From the NCBI GenBank assembly GCA_012064415.1, contig SSNU01000208.1:124001-188000 (forward strand): a stretch of 64,000 bases of DNA. Reading direction: 5' to 3'. Shown here piece after piece: positions 9,721 through 21,754 of the stretch. Within the stretch, counting starts at the first letter, position 1; each line of letters opens with the position of its first letter. The translations under genes were made by a program, and so were the position numbers. Below the pieces are notes generated by a model. It was not told where the DNA came from, did no database searches, and saw only the letters and a list, made by a program, of their open reading frames with translations. The DNA is from Gyrodactylus bullatarudis. Lineage: Eukaryota > Platyhelminthes > Monogenea > Gyrodactylidea > Gyrodactylidae.

Positions 9721-12700
9721 AAATTTTTGGGAGGTATAGCACTAGTTTGACAAATAATAGGGCGCATTTCAGGAGATTAATATAGATTTCCTATCGAATG
9801 GATGGTAAACGAAGTATTTTCTTGGATCAACAATAATGAGTTGCTAAAATGGAAATTATAATAAAAAAACGTTTTCAAATATTTTTTCATCATTTAGAAA
9901 TTCAACAAAACAAGGTTTAGTGATAGTAAGATTATTCAAACAAAATTAAAGGCAGTTCCTTTAGGTTTGCGAATAAAGCTTCTATTCTTGGATTTATTTA
10001 CCTACCAAATCCATATAAGAAATAAATATAGAATATAGAAAACTATAATTGTGGAAATTCTACCCTAGATATTTTTAGGGGGATATAAATAACTATTTGA
10101 ATGGACAGTTGTATATATGAACACAGGGTGTAATTAAAAATGAATAGCTGAACAGAGTGAGACCTTTCAGTCAAAGTTTCTATCACTTTGGATGATCATT
10201 CCTTCTTCTACATGCTAACAAATGTACGTTAGGTGAAGAAAAATAATATAGAAAGGATAAAAAGGAGTATTGCCCAATTTAATTAATTAGTAATGTCATT
10301 AGGCTTTTACTCCTCTGGGAGGTGTGTGGGTAGACAACAAATCCATGGGGGTGCTTATTTAGTTCCGTATGATCCTGCGCAATAAATTTTGTTTACTTTG
10401 AGGACATTGGGCATTTGGGATTAATTTCAAAAAATTTTATATTCAATACAATAATTGATAATAGATTACGGAAGGAAACTGTTTCTGAAATGAACGAATT
10501 CTATGAATCAATATTAGCAAATTTCGCTCCAAAATATCGTAATAAACACAATTATGAAAAACGTTTTTTATGTTCTATTTCTTCCAGTAAAAATGTAGCA
10601 GAACTGGCATGAATACTAATAAAATTGTTCTGATACTCGTTAAAATTGAAATTTCTTTTGTTTTTCATAAAAAAACGTTTTTAATTTGAAATTTTTTATC
10701 CCTTTGTTTATCTTATCACGAAAGCATAAAAAGATATTTTGAAGTGAAATTTGGCGGGATGAATTTGAAATACTTGACGACTAATTTTAGGCAATTTTAG
10801 TCAGATTTTTTTCTAAGCCAGGCGTTTTGGTACTGAGATAGCCAAAATGAAGAAAAAATTCTAGCTTCTATCATGAGAATAGATGGCCTAAACCGAATTC
10901 AGTAAATTTTTCATCCTTTTAATTTAATTTAATAAAATCATTGCTTCTATTGCAACCTGTTCATAAATACTATTTATTAAATAGGCTGTGGACCATGGGT
11001 TTTGTACATCATTCGAATTGAAGAAGGCCATTCAGATCCAGGCTAGGTCTCATTGCCCAAGTGAGGAGTAGGTATAAAGAATGAAATAATAATATCTTGG
11101 ATAATTGGACATATTTAGACAAAAAAAGTACAATTACTATTGAATATCTATGCAGTAGAGTGTGTGAGCTCTTTCCTCTGTGTCTCTTTATGTCTTTCTT
11201 TCTATCTCTCTTACTCCCAGAATGAGAGGGGGTGGTGGTACTGAGGTAAAAGAAAAAAATGAGTAGGGAAAAAAGCTCCACATACACAAAGGAAACAAAG
11301 AAATCCATCTCTCTTTATTTGCTCATTCTCCCTCTTTGAGAAGAGTTAGAGACTGAGCTAACATCAAGATCAAATGCAAAGCCCCATCCCCTCTCTGTGA
11401 GATAGATGGATATACTCCCACCCGTATATATATGCATACGTACACTTATGGATAGTTACACACAAATCTCAATTTTGATGAGGATCAGGAGTAATCTCCG
11501 TATATTGGCCATCCACCCCTGTCAATCCTCCTTCTCCGATTCATGCAAACACACCCACAGGATGTACACACACATATATACTTGCCATTATTATTATTAT
11601 TATTATTATTAATCTTGTATATATATGTACATTGTAAAAAATTTTCATAGTAAATAAAAATTTATAGAATGAATCGATTTATTGAAAAAGAAGGAGAAAA
11701 TTCTACTATGATGGATAGTTGTGGTTAGACACGTGCCACCATTTGAGAATTTGCCATTACATAAGCCAAAATTGATGGCTAAATTAGAATGTGGAGTCCA
11801 TAATAGAGTAATTTTTATTAAAATCAATAAGAAACAATTAGTTACTTGAAAGGGGTATCAGAGATAAAAGGCAAAGCTGTACAATCGACTATAGTTATGT
11901 CATTAGATCGGATCAGATTTCTTCTATATGTCTATGGATTGAAAGGGACTGCTCCTTTAAATATTTTGAGAATTTGAATTCGCTCTCTGAATTTTAAACA
12001 AACAAATATGAAAACAATCATTTAATTCATATGTAGAAGAATGGAAATGAATTTATTATCAATGCAGTTTATCGTCAGAATGTAGGAGTATCGATTAAAT
12101 TTGTTTAAAATACTGATTTGATTTCATACATGTCATTACATTAGGGAGTCTTAATGCATCTACAAATAACTTTCTAGGGTTAGTGAATAAATCCAAAAGC
12201 CAGTTTTGATGAGGAAAATCAAGTGGTTTCTAATATACTCTATATACATTATATTTAATTAATTATTAATTAATAATATCTTCTCTATCCAGCTACTATT
12301 ATGGAAATGGTAGTAGTTGAAAGTAGTAGAAATGACGCCAATCTTATCATCCCCATTAGTATAATATGGGAATTGCCACTTTTTAAAGAAGAAAACACAG
12401 TTCTTCGATGGTAGATGTCCACCATACCCCTTCATATCAACAACTTTACTAATCTATAAAAAGGTAGATATGTAATTTTCTCCCCTGGGATAAAATCAAC
12501 TTAAAGATACTTATGATATCCCTGTCTACCACCATTTTTATGGATTTATGACTCTTGGGAAAGGCAACTTATTCTATAGTGTCAATTTTCCCTCTGGTCC
12601 AATAGAAGCCTCCTTTGGACTTATAAACTTGATATAGACAGAATTCACACCTTAGCCTGACTTAATAAAAACGCCATCTTGAATTCTCAAACAAGGTCTC

Positions 12701-13437
12701 TGTTTCATTTCAGACAACTGATAAGGGTATCTTGGCTATCTTAATGATGAAAAATCTGGAAGAGGCTTTGGAAAAAAAGGTCTAATGTATAAAATACTAA
12801 GCCTATCGATATTATAAAAATGATCTGCCAGTATATTATACTGGCCTACTGGAATTTCTTTATGTTAAAAGATGAAACATTCAAATAGAAAACGTTTTTT
12901 GACTTATCAGAATTGTTACATTCATGAAAAATAAACCATTTTTATATAGAAAACGTTTTTGATCATTTTGTTTATTTAAGAAGCATAAAAAGGAAAATAA
13001 GGTGGGATAGTGTTAAAATACTAAAAGTTTAGCCGACCGAACTGATCAAAATTGACCTCCAACACTGTTTGTAACTCGTTACGTTAAGTCAGAAATCGGC
13101 ACTAGGGAACCAGCAGGTCTTGAAAAAGATAAAAAAGACGAAAAACCTCTTAAATGTTTCTACTACAAAGAAATAGGAATTTAGAACAGATTTTTGTTAT
13201 TATTCTTCTATGCATAGTCTTACTTGAATATTGAATTAATTTCTAATTTCGTTCAAGAAATATTTAATCAATCGAAATGCACACAGATTAAACTGTCAAG
13301 GACAGTAGGAATTGTCACATCCAAACTTGACGCTCTGAATAGATTAGATTTAAATCAGTTTTGCAGAAATAATATGAATTCGAGTAAAAATCCTGAAAAT
13401 ATTACATTGAAAACCTTTTTTGTTTCAGAGTCTAATA
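9721..13437. other. Non-coding DNA with decayed MITE pieces and simple repeats
   Basis: Pieces of the family B MITE interior (tttgtttatcttatcacg, tattttgaagtgaaatttgg) lie at about 10640-10800, and weaker ones at 12880-13010. An (ATT)n microsatellite lies at 11588-11611. A small open frame at 10415-10612 has no recognisable domain. No gene is supported. Confidence 0.5.
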
Positions 13438-13716
13438 AACCTAATTGACATGACGAAGAGAAAAAACTCAATAATTTTCTTCGGAAAGTCAGGAAAAAAT
13501 TATTTTTCGAATTCCATTATGAATTAAGCCAATAAGTTGTGGAAAATTAAAAAAATTCAAATTTCCACTTTTTCAACTTTTGAGCTCGAAATTTTTATCG
13601 ATTTCAAAGATTTGAAGCAGTTAAATGCAGATATTCGCAATCAGCATAAGACAAAGGATTAGAATTCGGCTTCAGAAATTGACAAAAATTCGTCATTATT
13701 GTAGGAAATCGAAAAA
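13438..13716. mobile_element. Family A MITE, left half
   Basis: Preceded by TA (13436-13437) and beginning AACCTAATTGACATGACGAA, the inverse of the right end at 8681. The sequence runs to the approximate palindrome centre and stops, so the second arm is absent. Confidence 0.5.
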
Positions 13717-16499
13717 CTAGCTTTAGATAGATCGCCTCAATAGCAGAAAAATAGAAGAAATTCCTTTCCTTACACAGTATCTAAGTACCTGGCCCACAGA
13801 TGAAATTTTTATTGTTGTGCAGAATGATTTCAGTATTTTGTGTTATCATGTAAAAGAGGGACATTTCATAGATACCCCTCTGTCAAGATCATACACACAG
13901 AATTCCATCTTCAAAGAATTATAGTGAGAAATTATCTTGTTAAAAAAAACAGGAAAATTGAACATGTGTTTCACACATTTGAAAGTTTTGTATCTATACC
14001 AGGAATTTCTCTGGTGTCCCCAAGAAAGAAATACTTTAGAATAGAAATACAAAAAGTGAAGGTTTGAAAAATATCAAGTTACCTCCCAGTGTAGAGTTGA
14101 ATCTGATTCTGTTAAAGGACCTTCAGAAGATTGATCTGAGTACAGGTTGCCAATTCAATAGGGAAATTCTCAACCTGAATAAAAACGTTTTGTCAAATTT
14201 TCAATGCAGATTCTCTATTTTCAGCTAATTTTAAATATGCCAAGAGACCTAGATTCTTCAAAAGAATTTATCTCTTGAGTAGAAGAGATGCTATGAAGTA
14301 GACTTAGACGAAATTTTCGTCCAAGTCTACTATGGTCTCTTAAGATAATCCCCGTCGAAAGGTTTGACTGAGAATTCTTATACATTTTTTATTATCAGAC
14401 AAAGGGGGAAATTTTATGGTCTACTGATGCCATCAAACTAACTAACTAAGGCTTTAGAAATAAATCTTTAATAAATGTAGATTTCATAATTTTATTTGTT
14501 TTGGCTTCTTCTTTTCCTGTATCATTTATTCATCAATAAATAATGTGTGTATTACATTTCAGAAAGATATTTTAAATTTATCTGTAATTTATACGTAATT
14601 AAGGTTAATAACGCCCTTCCGTCCCTGTAAAATATATCTATACTTGTTTATATCTCTGATCTCAAAAGATTAGATATTCATGATCGTGTCCTTCTTCTGG
14701 TTGAGATGGTAGAGACATCAAGTTACATCGGAATTTTCCAATCATTACGAGCAAGAACAATTTTCCTCTAACTATTTCAATATTTATAAACATTTGTAAG
14801 AATGCCAATTTTATCTCTGAAATCTTAACAATTCATTCTGAGAAAAAATGTAGAATTTTTTATGTAAATTCCCATTATCATTACAGCTCTCTCTATACGC
14901 GATGAATAAACATTTCAAAAGAAAACATTTCCAGATTTTCTCCCTGTCATCAACAACACCTGAAAGATTTCAAACTTTGTTATTTTTTGAAGAAAAATTT
15001 CCCTCTCTTCGATGAATAAATAGACTTTTCTCCTTTATGCGTGTTCAGCAAGATTTATTAGTGAAAATAGATTAAGTTAACTCTCTTCATTTTTATCATT
15101 GAAAAACCTAGTGCTGTATTCCTAGTGGTCCATTAATCTGAAAACAAGCCTGATTTCGACTCAAGATTAATTTTAACATCTTATCCGTATAAGGCTAGCT
15201 AATTAGAAACCAAATGGGTGATTCCTCGAATAATTAATGGGAAATCAACCCAAAGTTCAAGAGATTTTAGTAAATATCCCATTCTGTCGCATTCAGGAAG
15301 GTGTAGTCTATCAAGTACCATCTGAACAACCTCTTGTCATCCACTGATGAACGTACGTCAGTGATCAGTTATACACTCGTGAGTGAAACCTGAGTGAAAT
15401 TTATCGTTATTTAATGAAAGAAGGAAAGTTTGACATTCTTTTTTTTCTATGAAGGAAACGATTTGAAATAAGAGATGCTGTCTAAATAATGTTGATAGAT
15501 TCTCCTATTATTGCAATATTTCAAGAATATAAATATACAATTTATATTAAACCCTATACGAGAATGGGGACGCAAAAAAACTTTCTTAGAGTTAGTCATT
15601 CCATTGGTCTGTTCGCTCAGTCCTGCAACTTTTTCTTGGTTTCAGTTCTATTGTAAATCTATTCTCTCCCTCCCCATAGATTCTTTTTAAAATAAATAAA
15701 AAAATATTTTTCTGTGACCTTTTAAGATGGTTATTTCTTCCTCAATCAAACCCCTCTCACCCTTGCTAATGCTTTTACAAAATGGGGGGCTTTTTCCTTT
15801 TATGTATGAAATGTTACTGATTTCTCTTTTGATGCAGAATGATTGACATTCGTTCCATCTTATCTTCTAAATAAATTGGACACTTTTCGGTGAGGTTGGA
15901 GAGGAACTAGGTTCTCCTTATGTGTATCGATTCCCTCTTGAAACATTTATGATGATTATTTTTGAATAGGCTTCTACTTGTTTATAGTTTGTTGTTGAGG
16001 GGTTTTCTTATTTATCAATTCAAATTAGAGAATATGTTTATATGGGAAAAAATGTCAAACTAAAAGGACAAAACAAGCGATGCAAGAAAAAGTCAAGTTG
16101 ATTCATGAGCCAATTAGATTTGGGTATACCCAGTGAGCCAATCAAGTAAGACGAATTTTCATTGGCCAAAGTGTCAATCATACTGAAATAGAAAAAATCA
16201 AGATGAAATAAGTAATTCGATAGAACAATTAAAAAACAAGTAAACTTGACACAGTAGACATGAATTAAGTATGTTTGCACTCTTGCCCTCTCATAGCAGA
16301 TTTAAGATCGATAAATTACTTTTATTATTAACAATACAACTTGTAAATAGGCATTCATTTGCTTAAAACTCATTTCATATCTGCATTAGAACAACGCTCT
16401 CCTTCAAAAACACTAGCTAAATTCAATAACACAGTCTTATTTTTCGGTGATTTCAGAAATGTGCTTCTTAAGAATAAGTCCTTTTTTATACATTACCAT
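13717..16499. other. AT-rich non-coding DNA
   Basis: No gene recognised. Overlapping open frames on both strands at 13840-14067 have no family resemblance. The region contains the 33-bp minimal MITE listed separately. Confidence 0.5.
14298..14330. mobile_element. Minimal family B MITE: two termini joined
   Basis: A 33-bp near-perfect palindrome: gtagacttagacgaaa joined to ttttcgtccaagtctac. It consists only of the outer ~16 bp of the family B terminus (gacttggacgaaatttt) head-to-head. It is most simply a family B copy that lost its whole interior. Confidence 0.5.
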
Positions 16500-17105
16500 T
16501 TGAACAACAGATTACCTCTTTCTCTATTAGAATAGGTGATAAAAACATTGCTCAGAACTTCAATGTCAAGGACCTTGGTCTAAAGTACAACCCATCGTTC
16601 TGAAGAACAGATGAAAGATGCCCTGAACAAGTTGAAAACCAGATGCATGATGATAAATCGGACAATAAAAACAGACAAAATGAAGTTTTGCTTATATAAG
16701 GTCTATGCAAGACCAGTTATTGAAGATGGATCGGCAATTTGGAATCCAGAGGCCAATTATTACTCAAGAAGAATACAACGTACATTCAGACGATTCAGGG
16801 GAAATATGGCGCCTGAAATCAAACGATTAATAAGACATAAGAGCCAATCCTTGAATATAAGAAGAGATTTCCAAAGTTTGATGCTGATACATCGCTACAA
16901 AAAGATGAATGAAAAGATCGGATTTTGAATCATTAAATTCGTTGGTTAGGGAACATTACTGTACCATTCATTTTAGAAATGTGTTCATTTTTTTAAATCT
17001 GACTCAAAATCCATATGTTTTCACCTTTTTGAAATATAGATTCAAGTTTATCCATAATATAGATTTCGAAAAGAAGTTCTTTGCTCGAGATATGTTGGCC
17101 ATTTA
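16500..17105 (+). pseudogene. LINE reverse transcriptase C-terminal remnant
   Basis: The frame at 16611-16928 gives ALNKLKTRCMMINRTI, then LYKVYARPVIEDGSAIWNP, then RRIQRTFRRFRG. This is the 'thumb' pattern (YK..VRP.LEY.S.VW.P .. IQR..TR) that follows the catalytic core of non-LTR retrotransposon reverse transcriptases. Just upstream, in another frame, NFNVKDLGLKYNPSF matches the VKDLGV piece that normally precedes it, so there is a frameshift near 16600. A further piece, SLNSLVREH, continues in another frame at about 16930. The catalytic YxDD core is absent, so the copy is 5'-truncated and dead. LINE clade not assigned. Confidence 0.5.
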
Positions 17106-17479
17106 AGTAACTTTTATCAATTTGAATTTCCTCGATAACCATGCTTATGACACAAATTTCTCATATAAGGCATGTTCTCTCTTCTGGTAACAGAGACCAG
17201 TTTTATCGTCATGTTTTATCCTACCCCACCTTCTTATTTTTACATGTCTAGGGAATATATCAAGAGATTTATATTTAATCCTTATATTATGTCACGTTCA
17301 GAATAACTATCCATTCTCTCTTGGTAGACGTGATTTTCGAATCTTTCTCGGCTGACTGGAAGAATTTCTCATCAAATCTCTGAATACATGATACATAGAG
17401 CCTTAATTATAATTATTTGGAAACCTATTAGATTAATTTTGTACTCTCATTAAAGCGTTAATATATCAACTAATAAAAT

Positions 17480-18160
17480 TTAGTCCAAATCGTCTCATCA
17501 GACTTACTTGATCTTTACTTGGACTTGGAGGCAATGTAATGGTTTGGGGGTTTATCACAAAGCAAGGAACTGGAAATCTTGTCGTTATTGATGAGAAGCT
17601 TAATTCAAATTCATATCAGAAATTGCTTGAGGATCAGCTATTACCCTTTAAGGAGGAAATTCATAAGTGCGAGATGATATTCCAGCAAGATAATGCTCCC
17701 TGTCATCGATCAGCATCAACTAGAACATGGTTTGATGATAATGAGATACAGATTTTGAAAACTTGTGGGGAATTTTATCTCAAAAAGTCTATTCCCAAGG
17801 GAGAGTATATTCAAATAGGCAAGAACTAGTTCAAAGAATCAATGAAGAGTGGAAATCAATCCCAAAAGAAATAATAGAAAATTCGTATGATTCCATGTCA
17901 AAAAGGTGCTTAAATGTTGTACTTGGTAGGGGAGATTTTAAAAAATAAAAGTGAATACTTTTAATTTTTCGTTTTGAAATTTAATGAATTATTGTAAATT
18001 TGTATTTATGAAAATATGAATGAACTCTTTGTACGAGTAAAAGTAATTTCGATAGAAACGAATATTCTCTATCGAATTGGTCATCTTTCCATTTTCAATA
18101 ACTTTTAATAAGTGATTTAGAGACAATTTCTAGTGAATACTTTTATTTTTTCTACCACTA
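17480..18160 (+). pseudogene. Tc1-like transposase remnant with deletion at the third catalytic position
   Basis: From 17530 the frame gives GGNVMVWGF, then MIFQQDNAPCHRSA with the second catalytic Asp, both standard in Tc1 DDE transposases. After QILK (about 17760) the frame changes, and the protein resumes as NLWGILSQKVYSQGRVYS and then RINEEWKSIPKEIIENSYDS, the usual Tc1 C-terminus, ending at 17948. The block that normally lies between (with SPDLNPIEN and the third catalytic residue) is deleted. The N-terminal DNA-binding half and first Asp are missing. A subterminal 14-bp sequence agtgaatactttta occurs at 17950 and 18132. The 3' end appears to be ctaccacta at 18160, followed by TA. No 5' inverted repeat was found. 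Confidence 0.5.
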
Positions 18161-18620
18161 TATCAATAAAAGGAAATAAAGAAAAGAACCATGTATGAAT
18201 TTGAATCAAACACGTAGCGCTTATTTTTAACGATCAATGAAATTATAATTAATTTCACGAGCGTTTGTGAGGGTTTTATCTCAAAATATATTACAATTGA
18301 AAAATATTATCTGAAGCAAAATAAAGCTTCACTATCGATCCATCTATCTGTATATATTCCAGATACAGATAGTTATGCATACATCTAATCCTAACTTGAA
18401 ACACGGATCAGAAGCTCTTGATAAAGGATTATTAAAAGAACTATATATAATTATTAGATTTACGTATCTTTCTTCAGGTCAAGATAGAGAGATAATTTTA
18501 AGAAATCTTTATATAAATATTATTCATTTAATTATGATTCAAATAGACCTTCTCAAAATATCCAGTTGTATGCTTATTGTAAGGAATCTATTATAAAAAT
18601 AATACCACCTTTTTTCATCC
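18161..18620. other. Non-coding DNA
   Basis: Nothing recognised. A 73-codon open frame at 18375-18596 lacks any family resemblance. Confidence 0.5.
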
Positions 18621-18923
18621 TTTTGGTGCCCTGATTTTCTTATCGACTTGGACGAAGGTTCTCTCAAATTTAGTACTGAAACGTCTGGGAGTGGCTTTGA
18701 AAAAAAATTGAGACGAAATTTTCCAAAATTACTTAAATCGATATGATAAATTTAATCTTTAAGGATTTTAAAATTATTCCACCAAATTTCGCTTCAAAAT
18801 ACTAAGATAAACAAAATTGTGAAAAGACATATCCGCACTGAGATAGCCAAGTAGAAACTAAATTTGAGAGAACCTTTGTCCAAGTCTATTATTTAGTGAT
18901 CTGAAAATTCCAGGGCACCAAAA
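18621..18923. mobile_element. Composite MITE with 13-bp outer and 29-bp inner inverted repeats
   Basis: Outer inverted repeat ttttggtgccctg (18621-18633) and cagggcaccaaaa (18911-18923), perfect. Inner inverted repeat 18645-18673 / 18858-18886, 28 of 29 matching, beginning gacttggacgaaggttctc. The centre includes family B sequence (aaaattacttaaatcg, ccaaatttcgcttcaaaat). It reads as a family B relative with recombined ends. Confidence 0.5.
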
Positions 18924-19074
18924 GGAGATTTTTTGAGGTCTCTATTTAGTTGAAAATGTTGATCAAAGTTTTCACATGAGATCTAAACTGTTTGTCAGTG
19001 AAATTTAAACTTCTGTCCACTCTAATAACTGGATTATAATTCCATAAGAGAGTCAAATAATATTCAACTCACGG

Positions 19075-19129
19075 TGGCAGATGTAGACGCGTTTCATCCT
19101 TGTTAGGACTCGTCAGTTCACCATAGCCA
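19075..19129 (-). ncRNA. Hammerhead ribozyme-like sequence (type I, palindromic stem III)
   Basis: On the minus strand the conserved core is complete and in order: CUGACGA (19116-19110), stem II GUCC/GGAU with loop UAACAA, GAAAC (19095-19091), stem III as the self-complementary hexamer ACGCGU, and the cleavage triplet GUC (19088-19086). Stem I has an inner helix GUGAA/UACAU (one A.A mismatch, one wobble), a small internal loop, and an outer helix UGGC/GCCA. Very short palindromic stem III hammerheads that can work as dimers are known from Penelope-like retroelements and related repeats. No PLE sequence is recognisable around this copy. A perfect pol III B-box-like sequence GGTTCGAATCC lies directly upstream (19140-19130). 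Activity is inferred, not shown. Confidence 0.5.
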
Positions 19130-19140
19130 GGATTCGAACC

Positions 19141-21754
19141 CCAATTCTTTTTTATCTGTTGCATTGAGAAATTTGGTGTGAATTCTCTACGACCTACATT
19201 TGAATGCACCTGATAGTATAGTCTCCAATAAATAGGTCTTTAGTCTAGACTAGCTGACAATATATTCAAGATATTTTACAATGAAAATGACCCCCTTTAA
19301 CTATAGTTGCCATGCTAGTCTGGAATCATTTCATTTTAATATGCACTGGCTATGTCAAGCGTTTTCTACTTTCATCATTACACCTTCTCAAAGTGTGCTC
19401 AATGTAAGAATTCTGTTTAAACATTTAGATATCTCTGGGCTGTTTTACCAGAAGCTTATATCCATGGATAGAATTTCTTAAGTATTTGAATTGTATTCTT
19501 GAATTGCTGAAACCAAATCATGTTAAGAAAGTTTATAGAGCTTTTCCTTTGATCTTTATTTGAGAAGGGTGAGGGTTAACAACTCCAACGCCCAAAACTT
19601 GTCAAAAGAATAGAGTATAGATTAACTCAGCAATTTTGCAGATATTATTATCTACAAATAATGTATGTATCGTTCTTAGATAGAATTACCTAATGGATTA
19701 ATTGTAATTAATTATTTTAATTAATTATTGACGAGACGCGATAACTTTCTTGGTGTCTGTGGTGTCAGTTCCATTCGATTAATAATTTTTTTTCTTTAAA
19801 TGTATTAGGTCAAATATTGACTTAGTTAATCTGTATCTATCATTGACAATAAGAGGCAAGAATCTAATACAATGACTTGGATGAAATTTCGTAAAACTGA
19901 TGAAACCGCCTGTAATTTTGTTTAAATAATCTTTGAGCTATTTCTAAATCATTCCATCATGTCTGGCTGAGTCAACTCTTTAAATGATTCTTGTATCATA
20001 TAAACGAAATTTCGGAAATTTTCAAATTTTGAACGTTTTTTATTTTAATTTTTGTTAATTATACGATTCTATTAACTTTATGATAGTTATAAATAGTTTA
20101 AATATTTTATTTAAATAGTTTTTGGATTTTGAATATAAAAGATTAAGACATTTTTAATGAAAATATAAATCAAGAGATTATTAAGAAAATGTAAAGTTGT
20201 ACATGTAGCAATAACGAAGTGGTTGTTGATAAAAGTTAAAAAAATTATTCAGTTTATGTTAGAATAGGCCAAAATTTTCAACTTTTTCTAGCCTCATTTT
20301 AAAGATGATCGAAAATTAAGCATTTTTTCCTATAAAACTATACGTTTTCAGGTTTGTTCTGATATACAAAATCTCAATTGAAAATGCCAATTTTTGAACA
20401 CGCGCCATGATTTTTTCAATGACTTTTTGAAAAAAATAGGACTTATTTTAAAAATTGACTTTTTTTACATGTTGAAAGAATTTCCTAGAAAATTAGGCAA
20501 TTTTAATGATTTTAGGAAATATGGGATTTCAGAACATGAAAAATTTTCATTTTGACTTTCAAAAATGTGTTTTTCATGGTTGGAACATCAATTTTTGATT
20601 AAGGCATAGAACATTGTTCGGGGAAAATAAAATTTTGTATTATTAACTTGTTTTAGTGTGTATGTTACCGTAAATATTGAAACTCCCTCGTGAGTTTCGA
20701 AACTCACGAATATTTTCGCGAATATTGAAACTAGTTCCTTTCTCGTGTATGGTTTATCCCTGAAAAATTACCGGAAAATCAGAGAGATTACTGTGTTAAA
20801 TCGTTGAAACTGATACATTCCGTAAATTAATCGATTAAAACAAACTTTCGTGAAAATAACGTTTATGAGGAAGAATGGATCAGAGAAAAATGTTTAAATG
20901 TCGATCAAAGGAGTAATTTAGATGAACTCAATACCTATTTTATGCCTCCTAAATCATAGAGAGATGAGCCTTCGATAGAATTTACAACAGATTTTTTCCA
21001 TCTTTTTCGTTATCTCCTATTTTCTTTCAACAGTTTTATGGCTTAAACGTGGTCATTTGTTTAAATTTCACTTTGACAACAGAACGAGGACCTTATTCGT
21101 AGTTGAGTTGAATGTAACTCTTCTCTAATACTAAGGTGATCTGTTTTTTTTGTCGCCATGTGGAACATATTAGACTCACTCGAGTAATAACTGCAGGTGT
21201 GATTGTTATAATAGATAATATAAGTGCATAAACAAAGGATATGATTGTATTTGAGTCCATGTAAAGAACATTTGTATTCTTCTTTATCTAATGAATCATT
21301 ATTATTCTTTGTGTTTTTTTGAGCTTATATACCCTTTTTATATTACTGCATTTCATAAGAATAAATTTGCCAATTTTACCTACATATAAAATAATATACC
21401 AATGGATGATAGGAAACACTGCATATTCATCTTCTTTTTAACTGAAACAAGGAATCTTTTATACAGTTTTAGTTTTGCGTACACGAGAATAAAAAACACT
21501 AAAAAGGGAATTACATGCTCATTTATCTTGTGTAAATCCTTTAAATTTCGTTGACTTTTGCAATCTTTCCTCGGTGGTTCAAGATACATAGAAAACTGAT
21601 TGAAAAATATGATAATTACCGAGATTATATATCTATTACATGAGAAAGAGAGGAATTAACAACAACAAAAATGTATATCTACAGACCCTGAGACAAATAA
21701 AAGTGCTTTATAGAGCGATTGTGAGAGTAACCCAGGATGAATAGATAATATGTA
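19141..21754. other. AT-rich non-coding DNA
   Basis: No gene recognised. A perfect 20-bp palindrome at 20689-20708 is listed separately. Small pieces resembling family B interior (gaacgttttttatttt) occur near 20030. Confidence 0.5.
20689..20708. repeat. Perfect 20-bp palindrome
   Basis: cgtgagtttcgaaactcacg, flanked by two copies of aatattgaaact (about 20674 and 20722) and by cgaatattttcgcgaatatt just downstream. No associated gene. Confidence 0.5.

Noticed and set aside
11406..11612. 68-codon plus-strand frame ending in a Tyr run
   Set aside because: The end is translated (ATT)n-type microsatellite; low complexity and no homology.
15347..15395. CTGATGA ... GTGAGTGAAAC as a further hammerhead
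   Set aside because: No stem II can be formed directly between the two core motifs and no stem I pairing was found.
19126..19150. tRNA gene on the minus strand (GGTTCGAATCC T-arm)
   Set aside because: No A box, anticodon arm or acceptor stem can be formed upstream; only the B-box-like sequence is present.
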